DNA of 64,000 nucleotides from Amylostereum areolatum. Taxonomy: Eukaryota > Basidiomycota > Agaricomycetes > Russulales > Stereaceae. This document shows, one piece after another, positions 45,807-55,939 of this stretch. The notes under the pieces are model-generated. The model saw only the letters and a list, made by a program, of their open reading frames with translations, searched no databases and was not told the origin of the DNA. The DNA lies in the NCBI GenBank assembly GCA_012932865.1, contig SAXG01000009.1, forward strand, positions 1,039,163 to 1,103,162, read 5' to 3'. The position numbers and the translations under genes are program-made. How positions within the stretch are numbered: position 1 is the stretch's first letter; every line of letters starts with the position of its first letter.

Positions 45807-48787
45807 TCAGTCGAGATCTCGAGGGAGGCTGTGTAAGTTGGGTTTACCAGGGTAGAACCAGAAAGCCACCGCGATGATGATGTAGAGGCCTGCACAGCAG
45901 GGTTTAGTAGGCGGACACGTCGGGCGAAGAGAGCAGGTGTACATACTTATGAGCAGTGTGCCCTCCAGCCAATTGGACTTGCCATCGGCGACGACGTAGC
46001 CCATGGTGTGCACTGCATGGCGATAAGTCACTAGATATCACGGAGGACTTCAAGACGTACCAGAAAGGAACAGGACCTGCGCGGAACACGAACAAGTGTC
46101 AGGCGTCGTCTGTTCAGGTATTAGACACTGCAAACTTACCACAGATTCGAAGGGGTCGAACAATAGAGGCAGGGGTTTCCCTAAGATCCAACCAAGAAGC
46201 ACCATCGACCTGCATGTCCATCGTTAGTATTGGGGGAGGCCAAGCGACAGAAGAACGCACGGAGTGACGAATAAAGCAGTTTGCTGTGATGGCTGTTAGT
46301 ACATTTCGTGAATAAAAGCGGGTTGACTGACGATGGTCGACCCAACAGCAACGCTGACGCTCAGCGTGAGTTGATCCTTCCTAGACACATTAGCCACCGT
46401 AACGCATTCTGTCGTTGGTTTCATAAGTTGACTGCCGTAGGCTATCGAGGAAGACTCAAGAAACCCTACCTGCGATACAGCTGACCGTCGGCAGCAAGAT
46501 CAGACCGATCCACTCCTGACTGATATCCGCCTCAGAGAGGTCTTTCATAGACTCGACGAGTCGTTCCGCATTGATGATGATAAGCTTGATCGCAGTTAGT
46601 CGTACTTTCTGATGTGGAAGAGGTCTTATGCATACCACAGTGACGACTACCAAAAGGGTCATGGTGAGCGGCCAACTCAGTTTAGGTTGTGGGGGTCTCT
46701 GCGCCGCCGCCATCCCCTGCGCCCGTAGTCGATCCTCGCCGGTGATTATGGTTTCTTCGTCAAATTGCATGCTCGGATTCGGATGGAGCGTCGTGGCTGG
46801 TAATTCCATTGCAGGCATAGGACTTCCACCACGGTGGATCAACTTGACAGTCGAACCGAGTGCGGGGGCAGGAGTGGCAGCCCCCTTTCCGTATGTGTAC
46901 TCAACCGTAGACGTGCTCGAGTTACTGGATGTGCGCGAGAGCGGGATAGATAGTTCCGATACAGAAGAGTAAGGCGATGGGGCACGATTCCCGTGGGGCA
47001 TCTCGGGGAGAGATGTTGTCGATGCGAGACCTTTGCCTGGGCTGGCGTTTGAACTGGCATTACGGCTACGAGGCCTGAACACCTTTTCGGAATCCAAGGA
47101 TGCGAAGCCAGTGAGGTCGCGACGCGAGTCAGCCTTGCGGACCTTGTGACCTTTGCCGCTGTGGCGCTTGCTCATCTCATTGTCTTTGAAGAGATGGGTG
47201 TGAGAATAGAATTGGAATAAGAGGTAGGCTGCGTAAACTAGAGGCAGGTATAAGTATCGGTTGGCGTAGAGCTCAAAACAGCAACGTACGAAAAAGAAGT
47301 ATGATAGCGACCTGAAGCCAACAGTGAGCGCCACGAGGACCTGAGGGAAGAGTGAGGTGCTTACACCGTGGCTCATCTGTAATATGTCGATCTTTTGTTC
47401 AGCTGACGCATTCGGAGAATCACCGCTGAGAGCAAAATGATATGCTGCAGGCATGAGAACAGCAGCAACGCTGATGCTTAATAGGGACGAGTGAATGTGG
47501 GAGGCAGCTTGTTGGAAGACGTCAGATCTTCTCTAAAAAGCACGCAGAGATGAGCCTACTAGCGTCGAACCCTTGTTGTTCCCTGAAGCGTAGACCTCCA
47601 GCAAAGAAGCAGGTGCCGAGGACGAGTACTGCAAAGATCGTAAGTGTTCATGCTTAGGTATTTGAACTAGTTCGATCATGACAGAAAAACACATACAGAG
47701 TTTACTCAGCATGGTTCCGATCACTAGAACAGTATCGACGTCAGATAAACATAAAGGACGTGACGTGCAAGTACGTACGGGAAGCTTGCACTACGCGTAG
47801 CTGACATTTGCGAAGCGCTGTGATCTAAGCAGGGTCAACAATAGCACCATGAAAATAGCCTTCAGACTCACCGCCACTACGGCTTCGACTCTGATGGGCG
47901 CCGTGTTAGCATCAATGGAACGCGTTTGGCGTCACGCACTCACAGATTACTCTGTGCAGAAGACACGTTAGCGGAGATCGCACCACAGGAATGTGGATCG
48001 TACCAAGCTAGCGTTGATCAGTCCAGCTTTCGAGCCACCTACTCGAGTGGCAAGGTCACTCGTCGCCAGATCGTGAAGCTGACCAAACGCCCTCCAAGTC
48101 AGGATATCTTTAGAGAGCTTTCCAGTTGGAGGCTCACCCTGGCCAACGGAATTAAGGCAAATATGCAAACTGGAAATTTGTCGGAAAGATGATCGAAACG
48201 CCGGTGGGTTAGGGGTACATACAAATGAACACGAGTGTGTGGGAGTTTTCGATGAGGACGTAGACGATCCACTGGACCAAGAAGATGAATAACGCGAGTC
48301 TATGCGCGTAGTGAGACGCTTACGGAAGCGGGTATGAAAACGAGCAAGAGGTTGAACCCTTTGAACCAAACATCGCCGCATCAGAGACGAGTTTACGTGG
48401 GGTAGGATAGAGTGACGTACAAGAGCCCAAAATAATGTGTTGCCACCCATACCACGGCTTGGTTGAACGCTTGGGATGGTCATGGGTTGGCAAAGAAAAG
48501 TGCTCCGGATCTGGGTCAAGCTGTTCTTGAGGGGGGCTAGACTTCCAGGGCCAGTGTAAGGGGCGTGGGGAGTAACGAGGGGGGGACGCGGAGTTGTCGC
48601 GTAGGAGGTTTGTGGATGATGCCGAGGTGGAAGACGAGCGTGAGTCGAGCCTGGACATGGCGAGGGAGAGACGGTCACGGTCAGGCGCGACGCCGGCGTC
48701 TTGCTTGTTGTAGTAGCTTGAGCGAGGGTGGGCGTAGTAGTCGGTGATGATGGTGTCCCAGGCGGGTTCTTCGCGTGTGCCGGCCAT
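45807..48787 (-). CDS. CAX-family calcium/proton antiporter
   Basis: A charged N-terminal tail (TREEPAWDTIITDYYAHPRS) precedes membrane helices. The first alpha-repeat reads AGLINASL joined to SNLVEAVVA across an 8-nt exon (47951-47944) and continues GTMLSKL and TCFFAGGLRFREQGFDAS. A very long cytosolic loop (about 180 residues, Ser/Arg/Lys-rich, KRHSGKGHKVRKADSRRDLT onward) splits the halves. The second half has NAERLVESMKDLSEADISQE, WIGLILLPTVSCIAECVTVA, LTLSVSVAVGSTI with the second alpha-repeat, VHTMGYVVADGKSNWLEGTL and ends FWFYPGKPNLHSLPRDLD. CAX proteins load calcium into the vacuole using the proton gradient. The first repeat has SNLVE where many family members have GNxxE. Roughly fifteen exons. 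The start ATG is at 48787, and the tail of the last exon might be spliced further, so the C-terminus is less certain. Confidence 0.85.
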
Positions 48788-49601
48788 GAGGGGGAAGGGG
48801 AGGAGAAGGGAGATTCGGAGGGTGGCGGCGGGAGGCGGGAACTAAAGGCATTCTGCAAGCGAGCTATCTTTGGCACGGGCAGAAGGAATGCAAGAGCGGG
48901 GTTGGCTGTTGCTCCAACTTGAAACTAACGTCGGCAGCTGCTTCCAAGTCGGCATGCTGAAACGTATCCCCCTCTTTCGGAACGCCTAAACCCGCCCGCG
49001 AGTTCACTTCCATCTGTTTTCAACCATCCGACGTCGTTCATTGTCCTGTCAGATCGAGTCTCATCCACGCCGCCGTCAGAGATCCCGCGTACTACCAATC
49101 CGGGATCGAGAGGTCGTCGATGAGTTCGGAGCGCTATTGGGATCTCATTCATCAGGAAGCGGGGAACGAAGCCGAGCGGCCGGCGGCAGCGGCTAGAAGT
49201 GGTGCTTTTGTGCTTTTGTTATCCCAACCCTGCTCCGCTTGGATCAGTGTAGGTAACGTATCTTTGTTGTGATGGGAGGTCCGTCGAAGAATTGCATGAG
49301 ACAGTTCGGACACCCGCCGTCAAAGCGAACGTGTGTTGGACGCGCCGAAGCATCCATATACGTGTACGACGCGTCGAGGACGCGTCAAATGGCAAAGAGC
49401 CCTCAGGGAGGACATTGTTGGGGCGCAAGGCGCGACGGCGGCCGTCAACGCGTCAACGTCGAGGCCAACGCCAGGCAAGCCTCGCCAACGGCGCGGACGT
49501 TCACGGAACGAGAGTCACACGTGACGTGACCTACCCTCTGCCGCCGTCACGGTCTCTTCAACCCAACCCACCATCGCGCCCGATCCCGCCTCCAGAAAAC
49601 C
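48788..49601. promoter_or_regulatory. Divergent intergenic region, CAX and COX4
   Basis: 814 bp. Several CGTCGA/GACGCGTC words lie around 49370-49460. No gene with splice support and no TATA that I trust. Confidence 0.4.
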
Positions 49602-50180
49602 ATGTTCCAAGCTGCTCTGCGCTCTGCCCGGCCTGCTGCCCTCGCGGCACGCGCACTCAAGGCTTCCTCTCCCGCATCCCTTCGCGCTCTTTCCGTCAGT
49701 GCTATCCGTCGCTCCGACGACCACCACGCCTCTGCTCCGAGTATCTACGGCACTGGCGCAAAGCCCGGCGAGGTCCCTACCGACGAGGTCCAGTCCACTG
49801 GTCTTGACCGTGTGCAGGTCCTTGGTAACCTCACAGGCGTCGACGTCTTCGACTTGGAGCCCCTCGACTCCAGCCGCATTGGCACCCTGGCCGACCCCAT
49901 CAAGGTTTTCTCCGTCGTATGTCTCTTCGTCTCTTCATACCTGAACCCTCTCGTAATCACCCTCCATGTTACAGATTCCGGAGCGTGTTGTTGGCTGTAC
50001 CGGACACCCAGCCGAGTCCCACGAACTTCTCTGGTTCAACGTCAACTCGGAGAAGCCACGCAGGTGCCCAGAGTGTGGATCTGGTATGTGCTTGTTTTTG
50101 TCCATTCTTTCCATGTTTCTTATCTTCCTCCAGCCTACCTTGTCGACCACGCCCCCGAGCAGACCGTTCTCGGGGCCTAG
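49602..50180 (+). CDS. COX4: Cytochrome c oxidase subunit 4 (zinc-binding)
   Basis: Three exons (49602-49916, 49975-50083, 50134-50180) join to 156 residues. The start MFQAALRSARPAALAARALK, Arg/Ala-rich without acidic residues, is a mitochondrial presequence. The mature part has KPGEVPTDEVQSTGLDRVQV, DVFDLEPLDSSRIGTLADPI, then PERVVGCTGHPAESHELLWF and RCPECGSAYLVDHAPEQ. The CxGHxxxSH and CPxC pairs bind the structural zinc found in yeast Cox4 and animal COX5B. The subunit sits on the matrix side of complex IV. The length is normal and all motifs intact. Confidence 0.95.
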   Translation: MFQAALRSARPAALAARALKASSPASLRALSVSAIRRSDDHHASAPSIYGTGAKPGEVPTDEVQSTGLDRVQVLGNLTGVDVFDLEPLDSSRIGTLADPIKVFSVVCLFVSSYLNPLVITLHVTDSGACCWLYRTPSRVPRTSLVQRQLGEATQVPRVWIWYVLVFVHSFHVSYLPPAYLVDHAPEQTVLGA

Positions 50181-52803
50181 ATTGTGGTGTTAAACTTCAG
50201 CGTTAAGCATGCAATGTAATAATGTGCTTTTCGTTTTCGGTCCTGCGTGTCAATGCGTGACCGCAACCTACCTCATCCCCTCTACCGAAGGTGCCTTCCT
50301 ACGAAAACGCTTGAGTCACCCTTGGTCGCTCCCTTTCGTCTGTTGTCAGAGTTTTGGACACCGTCTGTTGTCCTACCACAATCCAGGGTCATGGCCAGCA
50401 GCAACCTTCAACAGTCATTTACCCTTTCACGAGCATCGTCCTCGAGATATGCCGGAGCAGGCATCATATAGCATGTCTACAGTCTGTTCCGCCTTACCTG
50501 GCGCTAGAGTTTGCGATTCCGTTTATAGTTTTCTTTGCAGCTACTCGCACCTGTCAGGCGGCCTTCCGAACGAAGATGGCTCCTGAGCAACATAATGGCC
50601 TTTGTGCGGAAAGTGCTCATCTTTTGACTGATAGTGAGTCTTAGTGACTGGGCACACAATGCCTCAAAGGTAGACCACTGCTCCGTGCTGTTCCGCGCTG
50701 GATACTTGATTGATCTATTGGTTCCAGCATACTTGTCCTTCCCGGATCACGTCATCTGTCGATAATCTATATGGATTCTGTCGCCCTTGAAGTGCCGGTC
50801 TGGAAACTGGTGCTGCTGCAACAACGTTGTCAGTGGCTTTCTATGGTCAACTTCCAGACACAGCTTTGACTTCGATTCTCTTAGGATGTCAGCATGTCTT
50901 TACTCGCATTACCCACGCTCAAAGATGCTCAAGTAACACATTGCCGGTCGACAGATACGCTTTTCTTAGGTGATTCTCGTCCGCATCCGCTCCTCATGAC
51001 GCAACAGGACATGCACCAGCGCAGGTGTATTGCTTATAGTGGCGGTCGACGGCCGGATCTCAATCGTTCTTGGTAGGCGTTCGATGCTAAACAAATAGCA
51101 AAATGCTCGTCGTGGATAGAGACGAGCCCTCCCAGGACGACTTGATCTCTCCAGGCCATCCTTGAAGCAAGACGTCTCTACCTTGAAAGAACAAAAGCCG
51201 TACAGGGTAACCTACTTGTAGACTGCCCGCCAGTCGTCTGTTGACGGTCGATCATCGGTCAGTGGATGCTCTATTTCATCCTGATAATTCCACCTCTGAG
51301 GTGTGGTTTATATTTAGAATCACTAGGTTTTATTGAGCCAGTTTGGTCACACGAAATTTAAGGATGTGTCTGTTTCGCTGCAGGCGATGGGCCGATGGCG
51401 GATGGTCACTGGCCGGTCAAACAACGCAACTGTTACGCAAGTAACAGACTCCGGACAAACCGGGGAGCTGAAGAGGAGACGACGACCCCTTCCGCACGAG
51501 TCGACCAGCATTGCCCTATTACGGTGATGACAATGGTGAAGCCTAAAGTTGAATGAATGTTCGTGTCATTTCACCAGGTCTTTCCCAGATTGAAGGATGT
51601 ACGCCGTGCGGCCACTCAAGTACTCATACTTCAGTCATAATACTGCTTACGATCGAGCGCGCAGATAGCACCGGTGCCTTTAATTATCGGCGCCATAAAC
51701 GGATGTCCACGACAATGTTGTCGTTTCCAAGACGTCGGTTACACGGTCAGTACTCTGCGTGGATATCATGGATGGTATTAATTGCTATCGTGACAAGGCG
51801 GATCAATGCAAACCCTTGGCTCGTTCTCACTGTTCCGACCCAGAGGGTCTTTCCTTTCGAGAGGTGTCCACGTTGCGTCAGGTTGCTTCATGTCGTCGAA
51901 GTGCAAGTCGTCACGCGTCACACTCACAAGGCGAGCAGCGTGGAAGGCACAGACAACAGGGGAAACGATCACCATGTTGACTCTTCAGTCGAACAAGGGC
52001 CTGACTTGGACCTGGGTAACGACTGGTAACTGGCATCGTATCAGCCAAGTATCGGCATCGACCCGAAGGATGGTACCCCGGGCGGATTCGTGGAACGTTA
52101 TTGAGTGTGCCGTCAATTAACCCCGAGGAACAGCTGGATCATGAGGTGATGCCCATTGCACGGACGTTGTCTGGCGTTGTTCTGCATCCACGTACATCCA
52201 CTGGCGGCCGTATGCCAATAAACCATTATGTCAAGATTTCGAGCAGGTGTCAGATCATCCAAAGCCGAGTCGGGATCCGGATAGACGAGACACGAGGAGG
52301 TGGAGGGATCGTGGCCGCGGCCTGACGACGGACTCTGGAAGACTCTGGATTGGACCCACGCCGGGACTGCGAAGATTGTCCGGCCGGCTCACAAGTGCCG
52401 TCGACTCACGCGTTTCTGGAAGATGAACTCGATGGTTGAAACGTTGTCCGCCTCGTCTTTGCGATGACCACGCGATGTGTGAAGGGACCATGTCATTGAG
52501 ATGGCAACGCGAATGTCTCTGTCGCCGTCCCTTAGCCGTTCCTTGTTGTCCCACCCGAACGGTGCCTTTCCTCGGCCGTACTTATAACGTCCTCTCTCGC
52601 CCCTCCGATTTTTTCATCTCCCATCCCACTGCCAGGTTTGCGTGTTGCATAGTCGTTTTGTCGTTGAACGGCCCTTTCTCTTCGCCTAGTTCATTCCTTT
52701 TGACCAGGTGTCAACTTCCATTCTTTCTTTCCAGCCCAGGCGCTATCCTCGATTCCTTTACTTCGACGACTCTCCCTGTCCCTTCCCCTATACTCGATTC
52801 GAA
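50181..52803. other. Gene-free stretch of 2.6 kb
   Basis: This is the longest gap in the window. Short frames are scattered on both strands but none splice into a recognisable protein. GGTCGAC/GTCGAC words recur (near 50948, 51046 and 51246-51253). A small tandem GACTCTGGAA/GACTCTGGAT lies at 52331-52350. A CTTATAAC at about 52580 and a pyrimidine-rich leader (52590-52800) look like the promoter and 5' UTR of the following gene. No transposon ends or RNA genes recognised. Confidence 0.5.
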
Positions 52804-55376
52804 ATGCTCTCCAAGTCCTTCTCTGCGCTTTTGGCCATTACCCTCCTTTCTCTCTCCGATCTTGCTGATGCCCGCATCCGATGGGCAGAGCGTGACGGCA
52901 AAGCCATCGTCCTCCACCCCAGGCGTTTCGGTCAAGAGCATCCCGCGGTCATCGAGAAGCTTTCTGCCGCTTGCCCCGGGCAAGTTTGTGGCGTCCTCGG
53001 TGGTTCTGCCATCACTCCCCTTCTCGCCGCCCAGGGCGAATGTACCCAACAGGACATGGCCGATCAGATTATCGGTATGTTTTTCCGATGAGACACAGAC
53101 CTCCCTCTCATTCGCGGCCCAAACAGATCAAAGCAAACAGTTCGATGCTGCCACCCAGGCGAACATGCTTGCGATCGCGATCGAGTACCGCCAGGTCGAG
53201 AAGAACACGCCTCCGGTGCGTGTGTATCCCATAACGGCATGGCTTTCGTTCTAATACAGCGTTGTTCTAGGACTTCACCACGAACCCTCCCACGAACCGC
53301 AACTCTGTCTTCTGCCAGAAGGCGCCGAAGAATGCCGAGCTGAACGGCCTCGTTCAAGCTCAGGATCCTTCCAACGACCCTAACCTTTTCTTCGATCCGG
53401 CCACCAAAGCCTCCGTCAAACTTGGGTCCCAGGCCAACACTTTCCCCTTCGGTTCTTCTGGGTATGTCATTACGTGTGTGTGTAATTAACTGGATCTGAG
53501 ATTTTTCCAGTGCTGGATCGAGCGCCAGCAACTCGTCCTCGGCAGCGACCTCCGCGAGCAACTCCTCGACTGCGACCTCCACCGGTAGCTCTGCTGCGAC
53601 GACAACCTCCGCCGCCGTCTTGATAGCCACGGACGTTCCCACCAGCACTGATGATAGCTCTGTTTGCCCCGTAAGTGTTTCCTTTATCGCACTGAATGTT
53701 CACATGCTGAGGGTTCTTATAGACGGCGGTGACGGTGACTATGACGGTGGGAGCTTCTGCAACGGCCGCCGCTGCAACTGCCTCCGCTGCCGCCGTTACA
53801 ACTGCTGCTGCCGCCTCGACAGCCACTGGAGCGGCGTCAAGCTCGAACCTCGGAAACTTCGGTTCTTGCAGCGTTCCTCAGATCGAGTTCGCTACTGGCT
53901 TTGACAACCGCAAGGAGACTTCCTTCCAGCCTGTTGACAAGGGTGAGCGTTTATGACCTTCTCTTAGTTTGGGTATGGCCTGACTCCTATCACCAGCATC
54001 GTACAACCACGGCTCCGCCCAGGCTGCTGGTATTGTCACTCAGTTCATTTGCGACACTCTGGTGAACTCCTGCGGCGCTGATGCGACAGCTCAAGCCACA
54101 TGCAAGACGGCCAAGGCTGCTTCTGATGCTGCTCCCCCGAAGACCGGCGCACAGGCTGACGGTGAGTTTCGGGCCCATATTTCGCAGAGGATGTGTGCTT
54201 ATTTTTTTTTGCAAGCTTTCAACGCTGGCTTCAACATTAAGACCGACTTCTCAGCAGTGGCTCAGGTCGATGACCAGGGCCGTGTTGTCGCTGGTACCGG
54301 GTCTGGCTCGGCCGCTGCTTCTGCACCGGCTGCTGCTTCTGCGACCGCCAGTGCTGCCGCATCGTCCTCCACTGCGTCTACGTCTACCGGCACTGCTGCC
54401 ACCGGCTCGTCTGGCATTGGTAACTTCGGCTCCTGCTCTGTTCCTCAAATCGAATTCGCCACTGGCTTTGACAACCGCAAGGAGACTGCCTTCCAGCCCG
54501 TTGACAAGGGTACGCTCGGTTTCCCCTGCTCCCTAAAACGCACTGTTGACGCCATGCTTTCAGCATCCTACAACCATGGATCTGCTCAAGCTGCCGGCAT
54601 TATCACGCAGTTCATTTGCGACACCCTGACCAACTCTTGCGGTGCTGACGCTACGGCGAAAGCTACCTGCGCTACCGCTAAGGCTGCCTCCGACGCTGCT
54701 GCCGCTAAGACTGGCGCGCAAGCTGACGGTATGCCTCCTTCAATACTCTGATCCAATGCGCGTGCTCACTTCGTTTCTCAGCCTTCAACGCTGGCTTCGG
54801 TATCACCACGAACTTCGCGGCCGTCGCTGAGGTTGACAACCAGGGCAATGTCGTCGCCGGCACTGGCTCTGGGTCTGCCGCGTCTGGTTCTGGTTCTGCC
54901 TCGAGCGCAGGCTCGTCTGCTGCCTCGAGCGCTGCGACCCCCGCCGCTGCCACCACTGCTGCCGCTGTACGTATACCATGTCATGTGCGGCGGAATCTAC
55001 GCTCACCTTTCCCAGGCATCTGCATCTTCCGCTGCTGCCTCTTCGTCGTCCGCTAGCACCGCGGGCAACCTCCAGACCTTCACCGGCTCCCTCGGTGGTG
55101 TGACTGCTCCCGCGGTGACCTCCTCCGGCGGCCAGTTCCAGGTCGACGGCAACTCTGCGTTCAACAACAAGCAGAACGCCCTCGTCCGCTCTTGGTGAGT
55201 GATCTCGATCCGTCATGATGAATGATGGAGTACTTATCTTATCCATGAACTATAGCGACGTGCAGCACAACAAGTGCGCCAACGCAGCAAACTCGTCCGG
55301 CAACAAAGGCGACCTGACCGTTACTGCCTGTGGTGACCAGCAGACTCAGTGCAACGCTGCTGCTCAAAGCGCGTGA
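52804..55376 (+). CDS. Secreted Ala/Ser-rich protein with duplicated domain
   Basis: A signal peptide (LSKSFSALLAITLLSLSDLA) is followed by RIRWAERDGKAIVLHPRRFG, PGQVCGVLGGSAITPLLAAQ and MLAIAIEYRQVEKNTPP, a head found in agaricomycete secreted proteins often misnamed ribosomal S17-like. After an Ala/Ser/Thr-rich linker a domain of about 100 residues occurs twice: GNFGSCSVPQIEFATGFDNR, SYNHGSAQAAGI(V/I)TQF and TGAQADAFNAGF. The copies are joined by another low-complexity linker. A third, shorter cysteine-containing unit ends the chain (FQVDGNSAFNNKQNALVRSC, QHNKCANAANSSGNKGDL, TACGDQQTQCNAAAQSA). Introns fall at matching codons in both copies. The function is unknown; it is likely extracellular and O-glycosylated. 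The promoter region is pyrimidine-rich. The first ATG after this leader is used as the start. Confidence 0.85.
53852..54300 (+). repeat. Internal duplication, copy 1
   Basis: Covers three exon parts of the secreted-protein gene and two introns. It is matched by 54419-54866, an offset of 567 bp. Coding parts are about 85% identical in protein; introns have diverged but keep their positions. Confidence 0.8.
54419..54866 (+). repeat. Internal duplication, copy 2
   Basis: Same exon and intron order as copy 1 and nearly the same total length (about 448 bp). Main protein changes are in the second half (KTDFSAVAQVDDQG against TTNFAAVAEVDNQG). Confidence 0.8.
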
Positions 55377-55939
55377 TCCTATCCGTTTGCTCCTCAAGAC
55401 TCGTGATACTAGTTCCATTTTTGCCATACCCCTAGCGCTGTTGATTCATTGCGTAGAGCCAGACGTAGATTCGTCTCAGTACTTATTTACCCGCACCTTT
55501 TTGTATCGAGTATATCACAGGGATACGCCATTCCTGCCGCAGTTGTAATTCTATCTCCGTTTGCCTTCGAGGTGTGAACTGTGAATGTGAGTATGCGAAC
55601 CGACGGACGCTGAAGCCATTGTTGTCACGGTGTCGTGAGAAGTGGAAGTCGTAGATCTGACTCGCGGCGCTTTGTGAACTGTTGACTTCATGATCAACTT
55701 TCATGATTCCGCTGATGCACTACACTCTTTCCACTTGACAACCATGAGTGGCCTTTTCGTAGGTCCCGATGCTTACTAGTCGACTGAAGCCCATACAGTA
55801 AGCCCCGCGCACGACATCCGTTTGCGCCATTCAATCTGAGAACGCGTTATCGAGCCCGAAGCTTGTTCAGCATATTGTTCCGGTTTACACACCACCTTGA
55901 TCGCTCGATCCTCCTCTGTTCACAACCACAACATCCTCC
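55377..55939. other. Intergenic, 3' end and promoter
   Basis: Between two same-strand genes. It should hold the terminator of the secreted-protein gene and the promoter of the permease. No gene recognised. Confidence 0.5.

Noticed and set aside
48565..48922. Gly/Arg-rich plus-strand frames opposite the CAX start
   Set aside because: Antisense to the CAX N-terminal exon and its leader. No splice or motif support.
52436..53254. 272-codon frame over the start of the secreted-protein gene
   Set aside because: Covers the promoter and 5' UTR and runs out of frame with the signal peptide.
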